A DNA stretch of 35,024 nucleotides from an uncultured Clostridium sp. (GCA_902785295.1 CACZYK010000012.1:1-35024), one strand, 5' to 3'. Numbered from the stretch's first letter, positions 14,673 to 20,938 are shown. The notes: a model not told the origin generated them from the letters alone. Numbers and translations: made by a program.

Positions 14673-15021
14673 TAAATTTTTTAAATTTTTTTAATATTTT
14701 TTTTCCTTCATCATAATTTTCTTTGCAATTATAAAGACTTAAGGCTAATTCAACAGGTTCTTCAATACCGTTATTTTTTAAATATTTTCTTTCATTCCCG
14801 TTATTATGCAGGCTTGTATGATGATAATGACAAAGTGGAATACAGAATCTATCATCATTCTTTTTACCCATACCACGACCATATTTTTTAGGAATTAAAA
14901 ATACTTCATTATCTACTGGAAGATATTTATCTTCTACCCTTAATAAGTGATGGTGGGTTGCTGGCTTTCCACAGATGCAACAGCCCAAACTATCTATAAA
15001 ATCTAAATATCTTTTTCCCAT
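14656..15021 (-). CDS. HNH-type endonuclease (DUF968/Ref-like)
   Basis: This 121-aa protein has the histidine and cysteine layout of small phage HNH or Ref-like nucleases. CCICGK (14-19) and THHHLL (22-27) supply a cysteine pair and histidines. GRGMGKKNDDR (48-58) is a Gly-rich link, and IPLCHYHHTSLH (61-72) holds C64, H67, H68 and H72 for zinc and metal. DUF968 members, including P1 Ref, cut D-loops or ssDNA in RecA filaments. It overlaps the NUMOD-like gene by 19 bases, so they form a pair. Probably helps recombination or host DNA degradation. Confidence 0.7.
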   Translation of the reverse strand: MGKRYLDFIDSLGCCICGKPATHHHLLRVEDKYLPVDNEVFLIPKKYGRGMGKKNDDRFCIPLCHYHHTSLHNNGNERKYLKNNGIEEPVELALSLYNCKENYDEGKKILKKFKKFIDNGF

Positions 15022-15491
15022 TCTTCTTTAAATCCCCCTTTGGCTTTCTTAAGATTTTCAACAGATTCTTCTATTTTCAAGAACGGACAACCATCACAAC
15101 ATCTTTTTTGACAAGCCCAACATTTATTTTTTTCTCTCTCTTTATCAACATTTTCCAAATAATCTATTGCTTCTTGTATTGAACAACCTGTCGATGCCCT
15201 TCTTGACATAATTCTTCTAAAGTTTAATCCGTTATCTTCACACCACTTTCTTAAAGGTATTCCATTATATTCTAACTTTGCATTTGATACTTTACTATAT
15301 CTTCTTTTTATAACATCTTCTTTATCATCATTAAAAATAAACTTTTTGCCATTTACTAATTGTTTTTTTATAATCGAACTTCTTAAATACCCCGTATCAA
15401 TCATATAATACCTTGCACAAGCATTTATGCTTTCAAAGGTAATATCATCTGTAATACATTTAACTTCTCTCTTTGGCTTTCTTAATTCCAT
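15003..15491 (-). CDS. NUMOD-like DNA-binding protein with cysteine cluster
   Basis: This 162-aa protein appears to be built from three parts. Residues 8-55 (VKCITDDITFESINACARYY, then an IKK helix and KKFIFND strand) resemble the NUMOD1 module of homing endonucleases. Residues 75-112 (NGIPLRKWCEDNGLN ... CSIQEAIDYL) resemble the short helix-turn-helix repeats of phage homing nucleases. A cysteine knot follows: C124, C127, C131, C132, C135. No GIY-YIG or HNH nuclease is in it, but an HNH gene overlaps its end. It may bind DNA specifically for that partner. The ribosome site is AGGAGG. Confidence 0.6.
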   Translation of the reverse strand: MELRKPKREVKCITDDITFESINACARYYMIDTGYLRSSIIKKQLVNGKKFIFNDDKEDVIKRRYSKVSNAKLEYNGIPLRKWCEDNGLNFRRIMSRRASTGCSIQEAIDYLENVDKEREKNKCWACQKRCCDGCPFLKIEESVENLKKAKGGFKEEWEKDI

Positions 15492-15508
15492 CTCTCCACC
15501 TCCTGTTT

Positions 15509-15691
15509 TTACTTCTTTCTATTTAATTTAATTATTTTTTGCCAATAACAACATTTATTAAATTTCTTTATATCTTTAACCTTAAATTCTTTTAAAAAAT
15601 AAGGATTTATTTTTGATAAATATTTTTGTAATTCTTTAAAGGTTTTAAATTTTTTAAATTCATTAGACATTGAACAAATGTAAATATACAT
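15509..15691 (-). CDS. Unknown small basic protein (60 aa)
   Basis: The frame is open upstream to 15712, but ATG 15691 (MYIYICSMSNEFK) has an AAGGAA site overlapping the previous stop, giving 60 aa. It is very basic (many Lys) with aromatic residues and a helical FKTFKELQKYL segment. It could bind nucleic acid or membrane, but no family is recognised. Spacing to the next gene is 17 bases. Confidence 0.6.
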   Translation of the reverse strand: MYIYICSMSNEFKKFKTFKELQKYLSKINPYFLKEFKVKDIKKFNKCCYWQKIIKLNRKK

Positions 15692-15695
15692 AATC

Positions 15696-15926
15696 TTATT
15701 CCTTATTATCAATTTCTTTTAAAACTTGTTGTGCGAGTTCATTTATAGGTTGCATATCATTAAAAGGGTCTGCATACTTTTCTAAAGCCCTTTTCATCTT
15801 CCGATTGATATGTATTTCTCGGTCAAGTTGTTCTTGTAATCTTTCAATATCTTCTTTTTGTTCTTTGATAATTCTTTCTTGATTATCAATTACTTGTTGA
15901 AGTGTAAATTTTTCTATTTTATCCAT
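15696..15926 (-). CDS. Coiled-coil protein of LKKYAD-type family
   Basis: I choose ATG 15926 (MDKIEKFTLQQ), which has a GGAG site and follows the stop of the 57-aa membrane gene by one base; the frame is open further up. The 76-aa product is a coiled coil (residues 8-55) with RKMKRALEKYADPF near 45-60. A similar ENALKKYADGDF occurs in the gene at 16102-16431 and a related NERLK helix at 16433-16777. The three look like diverged copies. Function unknown. Confidence 0.75.
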   Translation of the reverse strand: MDKIEKFTLQQVIDNQERIIKEQKEDIERLQEQLDREIHINRKMKRALEKYADPFNDMQPINELAQQVLKEIDNKE

Positions 15927-15927
15927 T

Positions 15928-16101
15928 TTATTTCTCCACTTTATGTAAAAACTCTTTCCAATTTTTATCAATAATTGCTTTATCTAATATAAATTCTTTT
16001 TTTAACTTATAATAAATAGGCAAAAAAATCCAAGTTAATGGTATTAGTGATATAAAAATAATTATATTTACAAAATAAAATAAAAATTTTAATACTTTCA
16101 T
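15928..16101 (-). CDS. Small membrane protein (57 aa)
   Basis: This 57-aa gene fills an otherwise empty gap. ATG 16101 follows directly on the TAA of the upstream gene, behind a GGGG site, and its TAA is one base before the next ATG. Residues 4-30 (FLFYFVNIIIFISLIPLTWIF) form one or two membrane helices, and the rest is a Lys/Glu-rich tail (KLKKEFILDK onward). It is most likely an inner-membrane protein with a cytoplasmic tail. Function unknown. Confidence 0.7.
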   Translation of the reverse strand: MKVLKFLFYFVNIIIFISLIPLTWIFLPIYYKLKKEFILDKAIIDKNWKEFLHKVEK

Positions 16102-16431
16102 TTATTTACCCCATTTTTTAAGTGTTTCTTGTGCTTTTGTATAAATTACATTTCCTTTTTTATCTATTATATCAAGAGAATCAAATTTATTATGTTTAAA
16201 ATTTACAAATGCTTCATAAAAATCACCATCAGCATACTTTTTTAAAGCATTTTCATAGTCCTTTAATTGTTCCTTTAACCTTTCATTTTCTGCCATTAAA
16301 TCTTTATTACCTCTTTTTAAAGCCTCTACATAAATACTCTCACAATCTTGTGGATTAGTTATAAATTCATTTAGATGGTCTAACTGGATATTTCTTCCTG
16401 CTTCCATTTCTAATTTCATATTATCTTTCAT
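16102..16431 (-). CDS. Unknown coiled-coil protein
   Basis: This 109-aa protein has an N-terminal polar region, a coiled coil at about residues 42-70 (AENERLKEQLKDYENALKK), and a KYADGDFY turn followed by a compact end with YTKAQETLKKWGK. It resembles the neighbours at 15696 and 16433 in the helix. The ribosome site is GGAGG before ATG 16431. Tandem copies of such proteins are common in phages and may be anti-defence or host-interaction proteins, which is inference. Confidence 0.75.
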   Translation of the reverse strand: MKDNMKLEMEAGRNIQLDHLNEFITNPQDCESIYVEALKRGNKDLMAENERLKEQLKDYENALKKYADGDFYEAFVNFKHNKFDSLDIIDKKGNVIYTKAQETLKKWGK

Positions 16432-16432
16432 T

Positions 16433-16777
16433 TTATTCCTCCACTTTTTTCAATACTTCTTCAATCTTTTTCTTTTGTTCTTCCATAATATAATCTTTTG
16501 TTAGCACAAAACTCATTATCTCACCCTTAAAATAATTTAAGTTTAATTCTTGACCTAACCAATAATCCAAATCTTTTAATAATCGTTTCATTTTATTGTT
16601 TTTTATTTTAAGTCTTTCATTTTCTGCATATAAACCTTTTGTGTCTATAATTACAGAACCTTTTGTATCTTTTAATAAAGTTTTTATTTTATCTTCAATA
16701 CATTTTGCAAAGACTTCCTTTTCTTCCTTAATATCAGTTAAATCAAGTCTTTCTTCTTGTGTTATTTCTTTTGTCAT
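16433..16777 (-). CDS. Unknown coiled-coil protein
   Basis: This 114-aa protein has two charged helices. One (residues 20-45) contains KCIEDKIKTLLKDTKGS, and a coiled coil (48-75) contains AENERLKIKNNKMKRLLKDL. A hydrophobic segment with LDYWLGQELNLNYF follows, and a terminal coil (EEQKKKIEEVLKKVEE). The KGLYAENERLK motif links it to the gene at 16102. An AGGATATAA site precedes ATG 16777. Function unknown. Confidence 0.75.
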   Translation of the reverse strand: MTKEITQEERLDLTDIKEEKEVFAKCIEDKIKTLLKDTKGSVIIDTKGLYAENERLKIKNNKMKRLLKDLDYWLGQELNLNYFKGEIMSFVLTKDYIMEEQKKKIEEVLKKVEE

Positions 16778-16785
16778 TTTATATC

Positions 16786-17025
16786 CTATTTCTCCAACAA
16801 CAATATTAAACTTAAAATATCATCAAAAGTTTTAAATTCCTTATGAACATATTCATTGACATTTTCAAGAAATACCACTTTATCATCGTGAATAGTTATT
16901 CTTATAAGTTTAAATACTCCATTATCAGAACCATCATCTTCATCTATGTATTTATACATAATATTTGAGCCATCTGCCTCATATCCTAGTTTCTTCACAA
17001 TACTTTTAAATTTTACCCATTTCAT
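16786..17025 (-). CDS. Unknown 79-aa protein
   Basis: This 79-aa protein is mixed alpha/beta with an acidic insert (YIDEDDGSDNGV, residues 27-38) between two strand-rich halves and a helix of hydrophobic Leu at the end (DDILSLILLLEK). It overlaps the upstream gene's stop by four bases (ATGA) and has an AGGAGA site. No family is recognised. Confidence 0.7.
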   Translation of the reverse strand: MKWVKFKSIVKKLGYEADGSNIMYKYIDEDDGSDNGVFKLIRITIHDDKVVFLENVNEYVHKEFKTFDDILSLILLLEK

Positions 17026-17258
17026 TCTTCTTCTCCTACTTTTATTAAACTCTTAGTCCAATCTTTTGCTGGGGCTATGTTAAATGCTTTGCTTAAATCA
17101 GATACTAACCACCCTTTATGACAAATCCATATATTATCATCTAAATCATCTTTAAATGGCTTTTTATCAAACCATACCCAAGTTCCATCTTTATCACAAG
17201 CAACCCAGCCATCTCTCATAAAAGGTATAAGTTCTTCAATTTTAATTTGTTTAGTCAT
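17022..17258 (-). CDS. Unknown 78-aa tryptophan-rich protein
   Basis: This 78-aa protein is rich in Trp (seven) and Asp. Its core (GWVACDKDGTWVWFDKKP, residues 17-34) is a beta hairpin, followed by WICHKGWLVSDLSKAF. It may be a small beta barrel of the kind seen in phage early regions. GGAGG lies nine bases before ATG 17258. The ATGA overlap couples it to the next gene. Function unknown. Confidence 0.75.
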   Translation of the reverse strand: MTKQIKIEELIPFMRDGWVACDKDGTWVWFDKKPFKDDLDDNIWICHKGWLVSDLSKAFNIAPAKDWTKSLIKVGEEE

Positions 17259-17260
17259 TG

Positions 17261-17362
17261 TTAGCCTCCAATATTAAATCCTAATTTGTTTAAATATTCA
17301 TACCATAATTCAGTCATAGTTTTTGCTTTACTTATACCTATACACTCATACCATCTATCCAT
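17261..17362 (-). CDS. Micro-protein (33 aa)
   Basis: This 33-aa gene fits exactly between neighbours, with AGGAGG five bases before ATG 17362 and a TAA two bases before the next start. The product (MDRWYECIGISKAKTMTELW and onward to LNKLGFNIGG) is amphipathic with two Trp and two Tyr residues clustered. It is too short for homology but has as good a translation signal as any gene here. Function unknown. Confidence 0.7.
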   Translation of the reverse strand: MDRWYECIGISKAKTMTELWYEYLNKLGFNIGG

Positions 17363-17371
17363 ATTAACCTC

Positions 17372-17620
17372 CTATAATAAGTTCTCTATTATTGCTTTCA
17401 TTTGTGTTTGGGTACGATTTTCTGCTATAACAATTTCACAATCATATTCTATAACTTCACCATTTTTTGTTATCTCTAAATAACCTCCACCAAATATATA
17501 TGGAGAATTATCACCTACACCAACAAGAATTACTTCTTCATCAGAGTTATCAATAAAACAATGCTTAGTATTTAATGATTTAACCCAATCACATAATTCT
17601 TTCCATTCTTTATCTGTCAT
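17372..17620 (-). CDS. Unknown protein, paralogue of gene at 13648-13878
   Basis: The start is ATG 17620 (MTDKEWKELCDWVKSL), with GGAGG seven bases upstream; an earlier ATG at 17635 lies inside the previous gene. The 82-aa product shares both ends with the 76-aa protein at 13648: MTDKEWKELC at the start and RTQTQMKAIIENLL at the end. Between them lies a different, strand-rich core with GDNSPYIFGGGYLEI. It is a duplicated family in which the middle diverged. Function unknown. Confidence 0.8.
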   Translation of the reverse strand: MTDKEWKELCDWVKSLNTKHCFIDNSDEEVILVGVGDNSPYIFGGGYLEITKNGEVIEYDCEIVIAENRTQTQMKAIIENLL

Positions 17621-17622
17621 AA

Positions 17623-18039
17623 TTAGTCCTCCCATTTACTGATTAAATCGTTTTTGTGTGGGGATTTATCATACCAATGCATACCCTTAAGATTCCAAGT
17701 ATCTAACGATGTTTTTCCTGTTATAATTCCATAAATGTATGTTGTTGTTATCCTTGAAATATATGCTTTTTTACCCTCTCTTGTTTTATAAAACTTACCT
17801 TCCTCAAAGGTTAAAGATTCTTCTGTTTCAAAGTAATAATCAAATCCCTCATTAGAATCGGGTCTATAAACCGAACCAATTTGTGTATTTATAAATTGTA
17901 ATTCATTGTTATAAAATTCACAAATAACACCATCAATCATTTTAATATGATAATCAGGATTTACAGGATAAAGAATTTCTCCATTCTTTAATCTTTTGAT
18001 AATTTCTTCAGGTGTTAAGTTTTTTATGTATGTTTTCAT
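17623..18039 (-). CDS. Unknown 138-aa early protein
   Basis: This 138-aa protein has two parts. Residues 1-75 begin with LTPEEIIKRLKNGEILYP, then a strand pair ending near the aspartates around YRPDSNEGFDYYFE. The second part (80-138) contains EEGKFYKTREGKKAYI and then KGMHWYDKSPHKNDLISKW. I recall a similar pair of modules in phage early proteins of unknown function. An AAGGATAAATAA site precedes ATG 18039. Confidence 0.7.
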   Translation of the reverse strand: MKTYIKNLTPEEIIKRLKNGEILYPVNPDYHIKMIDGVICEFYNNELQFINTQIGSVYRPDSNEGFDYYFETEESLTFEEGKFYKTREGKKAYISRITTTYIYGIITGKTSLDTWNLKGMHWYDKSPHKNDLISKWED

Positions 18040-18040
18040 T

Positions 18041-18250
18041 TTATTTATCCTTTCCTAGTAGTTTTCTTGTTGCTTTTGCAAGTAGTGTATTTAATATTGA
18101 ATTATCGTTTGCTGGAACACCTTTTTCATTATTCATCATATATACAAGTTGTTTTGCTGTTGTTTCATTAGTGCAACTTACAATATATCTTCCAGTTACT
18201 TCATAAATATCAAATTTATTTTCGTTTTTATAATATCTATATCTTTCCAT
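18041..18250 (-). CDS. Unknown 69-aa protein
   Basis: This 69-aa basic protein starts with a strand pair (YRYYKNENKFDIYEVTGRYIVSC), then a helix (ETTAKQLVYMMNNEKG) and a Lys/Arg-rich C-terminal helix (LLAKATRKLLGKDK). AAAAGGAG lies six bases before ATG 18250. It follows the hairpin at 18271-18301. No family recognised; nucleic-acid binding is possible from the charge. Confidence 0.7.
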   Translation of the reverse strand: MERYRYYKNENKFDIYEVTGRYIVSCTNETTAKQLVYMMNNEKGVPANDNSILNTLLAKATRKLLGKDK

Positions 18251-18270
18251 TTTTTACTCCTTTTGGGTTA

Positions 18271-18301
18271 GGGTGTAGTCAGATGGTGAGCAACTACACC
18301 C
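18271..18301 (-). promoter_or_regulatory. Stem-loop after Rad52-like gene
   Basis: A perfect 9-bp stem (GGGTGTAGT with ACTACACCC, 13-nt loop) lies between the Rad52-like stop and the next ribosome site. It has no T-run after it on either strand, so it is not a standard terminator. mRNA stabilisation or protein binding are possible. Confidence 0.6.
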
Positions 18302-18308
18302 AATTCTT

Positions 18309-18848
18309 TTATTTATTTACTGTAAATCCGTTTTTCTTCCAAGTATATACTGTTTCGCCTTTACCGTTTACTATCTGTATAGCACCAATTTCATTGCCAT
18401 CATACCATATTTGTTTAACTTCAAACTTTTCATAAGAATTTTTCATCTTATATACTTTCTTTCCGTTAAATTCTTTTTCTTCTACTTCACAGTTAATAAA
18501 TATAAAAGGTGATGTATAAAGTTCAGTTCCAATTCCCCATTTAAAACCTGCTCTCTTGAAAGAATCACTTGCTTCACCTTTTTTCTCATTTCCTTCGCCA
18601 TCAGCACGAGATTCAATTCCACAGTCTTGCTTCCAAATCCATTGTCCTTTTTCTTTATCAAATACACCAATAGAACAATATAGATTTCCTTTTATTTCAT
18701 CATACTTACATTGCCAATTCATAGCACCAAATTCTTCATCAAGAATAGCCATATCTACTCTTGCAGTCTTATAAAGTAAAGCAACAACACCTTTACTTGT
18801 CACTTGTTTTACTTTTACTTCAATTTCATTTGCATTTAATTTTCTCAT
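18309..18848 (-). CDS. Rad52-like single-strand annealing protein
   Basis: This 179-aa protein shows the Rad52-type phage annealing signature at about 80-111: SRADGEGNEKKGEASDSF then KRAGFKWGIGTELY, with the preceding helix-strand core. Family members load on ssDNA and pair homologous strands, as in phage Sak- and Rad52-type recombinases. It is shorter than the 200-250 aa common in the family, with a reduced tail. It shares its operon with a SSB-like gene further down and lies close to RusA and a methyltransferase upstream, all DNA recombination functions. Leader GAAAGGACTTTAAA precedes ATG 18848. Confidence 0.78.
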   Translation of the reverse strand: MRKLNANEIEVKVKQVTSKGVVALLYKTARVDMAILDEEFGAMNWQCKYDEIKGNLYCSIGVFDKEKGQWIWKQDCGIESRADGEGNEKKGEASDSFKRAGFKWGIGTELYTSPFIFINCEVEEKEFNGKKVYKMKNSYEKFEVKQIWYDGNEIGAIQIVNGKGETVYTWKKNGFTVNK

Positions 18849-18862
18849 TTTAAAGTCCTTTC

Positions 18863-19015
18863 TTATTTGTTATTGTTTATTTCTTCTAATGCTTGAGCCA
18901 TATCTTTCCAACCGTTAATTTCATCTACAATAGCATATCCTAAACATTGTAAATGAGCCTTAACATCAGGGTGTATTGCTTCTATTTCATTCATTATGTT
19001 TACTATTTTATCCAT
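18863..19015 (-). CDS. Unknown 50-aa protein, first gene after P19071
   Basis: This 50-aa gene is the first after promoter P19071. Its ATG at 19015 has an AAGGAC site in a leader block that also precedes the zinc-ribbon gene at 14611. The protein (MDKIVNIMNEIEAIHPDVKA onward, ending AQALEEINNNK) is acidic and helical with one Cys and one Trp. Its stop lies 15 bases before the Rad52-like gene. Function unknown. Confidence 0.7.
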   Translation of the reverse strand: MDKIVNIMNEIEAIHPDVKAHLQCLGYAIVDEINGWKDMAQALEEINNNK

Positions 19016-19047
19016 TTTTTTAGTCCTTTCGTTTTGTTTACATATAC

Positions 19048-19076
19048 AATATACAATAGTTTTTTCCTATTGTCAA
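19048..19076 (-). promoter_or_regulatory. Consensus promoter P19071 with palindromic spacer
   Basis: TTGACA (19071-19076), a 17-bp spacer and TATATT (19048-19053). The spacer contains ACAATAG and CTATTGT, a palindrome of 7-bp arms and 7-nt centre (19053-19073) that would fit an operator for a dimeric repressor. Drives the 50-aa gene, the Rad52-like gene and the genes down to 14656. Confidence 0.85.
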
Positions 19077-19104
19077 CCCCAAATATTAAAATTTTTTAAT
19101 TTTT

Positions 19105-19467
19105 TTATTTTATTTTGATTATTGTATAATAAAAAGGTGCATAAATCTTTTGTGCAGATATTTTATAAATTTGAGAATCATCGTTATATGCAATACCATT
19201 TAAAGAATCTTGGGTTGTCTTGATGGTGTTGTCAAGGTCAGGCCTTGCTAAACAAGGTTCTCCCCATTTCTTTTTATCTTTTACTCCCACATATATTTTT
19301 ATTTCCATCTCAACAGCACCAGTAAAGAAAGTTTTACATTGTTTTTTATATTCCTGTGCGATTCGTTTTTCGCTTGATTTTGTTTGACTAGGTGTAAATA
19401 CTTTACCTTTCCAAAATCGTGGTCGTTGTTTAGGTTGTATCTTATCTTTAATTATCAGTATTTCCAT
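19105..19467 (-). CDS. rusA: RusA-like Holliday junction resolvase
   Basis: I start at ATG 19467 (MEILIIKDKIQPK), which makes 120 aa, exactly the length of E. coli RusA; the frame is open to 19554 but overlaps the methyltransferase gene. Motifs fit RusA: KQRPR at about 13-17, ARPDLDN at 74-80 with catalytic-type D77 and D79, and NDDSQI at 95-100 for the third acidic residue. It resolves Holliday junctions and branched packaging substrates. The ribosome site is weak (GGA at 11 bases), so translational coupling to the methyltransferase gene is possible. Confidence 0.82.
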   Translation of the reverse strand: MEILIIKDKIQPKQRPRFWKGKVFTPSQTKSSEKRIAQEYKKQCKTFFTGAVEMEIKIYVGVKDKKKWGEPCLARPDLDNTIKTTQDSLNGIAYNDDSQIYKISAQKIYAPFYYTIIKIK

Positions 19468-19492
19468 TTTAACATATATCCAATAAATCAAG

Positions 19493-20158
19493 TTATCTTT
19501 GTTCTTCTTCAAGTCTTTTAACACTTGCTTCATAATAATCTTTATCCTTTTCAATACAGATAAATCTTCTCTTTAATTTATGGCAAGCAATAGCAGTTGT
19601 TCCACTTCCTGAGAAACAATCTAAAACTAGGTCGTTTGGATTACTTGCTTTTAAAATAAGTGTTTCAAATAAGTCAATTGGTTTTTGTGTTGGGTGCAAT
19701 TCATTACTTGTTTTGGCAAAATTTAATACATTGGCTATTCTATTTCCATTTAACTTTTTATTTTCATTGCAAAAAATACACATTTCATACTTTGGGGCAA
19801 AATCACAAAATAAATCTCCACTTCCAAAATTATTTTTATTCCATATAAGTATATTTTTAACATTACGAACTTTTTGAATTTCTTGCTTAAATACATCTAC
19901 ATTATGCCAACTACAAAAAACATACCAAATAGCATTATCCTTTGAAATCCTTTTTAATTCGTTTAGAAAATCAGGAAGCCAATCAAGATTATTATCATCT
20001 TTTATTTTTTCATACTTTTGCTTTCTCCACCCTGACTGATAGTTCATTCCATACGGTGGGTCTGTTAATACTAAATCAATACATTTGTCAGGAAGTTGTT
20101 TTAATATATCCATACAATCTGCATTTATTATTTTATTTTCTAAGTCTTTAATCTCCAT
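19493..20158 (-). CDS. DNA N6-adenine or N4-cytosine methyltransferase (beta class)
   Basis: This 221-aa enzyme has LTDPPYG at 31-37 (catalytic DPPY) before the SAM-binding FSGSGTT at 182-188, with HPTQKP at 155-160 between them: the beta-class order of N6/N4 methyltransferases (PF01555). Such orphan phage enzymes protect phage DNA from host restriction or mark it. No restriction partner is nearby. The start overlaps the previous gene by 11 bases. The recognition sequence cannot be read from the protein. Confidence 0.9.
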   Translation of the reverse strand: MEIKDLENKIINADCMDILKQLPDKCIDLVLTDPPYGMNYQSGWRKQKYEKIKDDNNLDWLPDFLNELKRISKDNAIWYVFCSWHNVDVFKQEIQKVRNVKNILIWNKNNFGSGDLFCDFAPKYEMCIFCNENKKLNGNRIANVLNFAKTSNELHPTQKPIDLFETLILKASNPNDLVLDCFSGSGTTAIACHKLKRRFICIEKDKDYYEASVKRLEEEQR

Positions 20159-20339
20159 TTTTATTTTCTTTCTCGTTTGATTTATTAAATAAGTTTTGAA
20201 CTTTTTCTTCTATCATACATAATAAAACAGCCCTATCACCTTCTGTTAATTTTTTCCCATAATTTATTTTATCATATATAGCCAACCAATTTCTTATTAT
20301 TATGATTGCTTCTCTTTCTTCAAATATCTTTTTACTCAT
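20148..20339 (-). CDS. Unknown 63-aa helical protein
   Basis: This 63-aa protein is helical and charged, with a hydrophobic IIIIRNWLAIYDKINYG segment (residues 12-28) and a DRAVLLCMIEEKVQNL helix. It overlaps the small membrane gene above by eight bases and the methyltransferase below by 11, which suggests coupled translation. No family recognised. Confidence 0.65.
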   Translation of the reverse strand: MSKKIFEEREAIIIIRNWLAIYDKINYGKKLTEGDRAVLLCMIEEKVQNLFNKSNEKENKNGD

Positions 20340-20472
20340 AATATGTCCTCACTATTTTCTTTTGACTTTTATTATATGTTTCATAATATTTATATATTTC
20401 CTTTTCATAAAATTGTATTTGTGTTAATATATATACTACAAAAGCAAGAAATAATAAAAGTCCTATTTTCAT
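20332..20472 (-). CDS. Small membrane protein (46 aa)
   Basis: This 46-aa gene overlaps the stop of the upstream gene as ATGA and the next start by eight bases. It has an AGGGA site. Residues 4-20 (GLLLFLAFVVYILTQ) form a membrane helix, followed by a tyrosine-rich, basic tail (FYEKEIYKYYETY). It is another early small membrane protein. Function unknown. Confidence 0.65.
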   Translation of the reverse strand: MKIGLLLFLAFVVYILTQIQFYEKEIYKYYETYNKSQKKIVRTYYE

Positions 20473-20867
20473 TTTTCCATTCCCTTTAACACTTCTTCGT
20501 ATTCTTTACCTTTTGAACTGGATATTACTTCCGACATATCCATATCATAAAGTAACACTTCCAAAGTGTGTTTTGCTTGTTCTTTTGTTGCCGTTGCCCA
20601 CGATTCTATTATTTCATATTTTCCTTTTAATAAGTTTATTACTTTTTGTTTTTCTGTTTCTTCCAGCGGTAATATCTTAATTGCTTTCCAAAGTATATTC
20701 TTTGTTTCTGTTGTTAGACTTGATTCATACTTTACCTTAACAAGCCCAGCAATTCTTTTATAGTGTAATCTTAATTCATCATAACTTATAAATGAACTGC
20801 AACCACTTAACCAATAGATGTTAAGTAATTTATGAAATGTTTTATTTTGCGATTCTGTTTTATTCAT
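20469..20867 (-). CDS. Unknown 132-aa early protein
   Basis: This is the first full gene after promoter P20988. The 132-aa product is helical, with a Cys-containing N-terminal part (about LLNIYWLSGCSSFISYDELR, residues 14-33), a basic LHYKRIAGLVKVKYESS stretch, and an acidic C-terminus. I do not recognise it. Its ribosome site is poor (AAAAGAA), and the leader contains a micro-ORF whose TAA ends 5 bases before this ATG, so it may be translated by coupling. Confidence 0.7.
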   Translation of the reverse strand: MNKTESQNKTFHKLLNIYWLSGCSSFISYDELRLHYKRIAGLVKVKYESSLTTETKNILWKAIKILPLEETEKQKVINLLKGKYEIIESWATATKEQAKHTLEVLLYDMDMSEVISSSKGKEYEEVLKGMEK

Positions 20868-20872
20868 TTCTT

Positions 20873-20938
20873 TTAAAGTGGGGCGCTATAATAAATGGGA
20901 TTATATGAGAATAACTTATAGGAGATATAGCACCCCAT
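20873..20938 (-). CDS. Putative 21-aa leader peptide across a stem-loop
   Basis: An ORF of 21 codons (MGCYISYKLFSYNPIYYSAP and Leu) has an AAGGAAG site seven bases before ATG 20938 and stops at TAA 20875-20873, five bases before the 132-aa gene's ATG. It has five tyrosines. Its span coincides with the stem-loop at 20880-20936, so ribosomes on it would open the stem. It may be a translational or attenuation-type switch, but this is only inference from layout. Confidence 0.4.
   Translation of the reverse strand: MGCYISYKLFSYNPIYYSAPL
20880..20936 (-). promoter_or_regulatory. Leader stem-loop of P20988 transcript
   Basis: GGGGUGCUAUA pairs with UAUAGCGCCCC in the minus RNA, with one G-U pair that would be a C-A mismatch on the other strand. 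The 35-nt region between the arms can form smaller pairings. There is no U-run after it. It lies 13 bases before the first operon gene and within its leader ORF. Confidence 0.55.

Noticed and set aside
18482-18670. 62-aa minus-strand frame in the Rad52-like gene
   Set aside because: Out-of-frame shadow of a recognised gene with no ribosome site.
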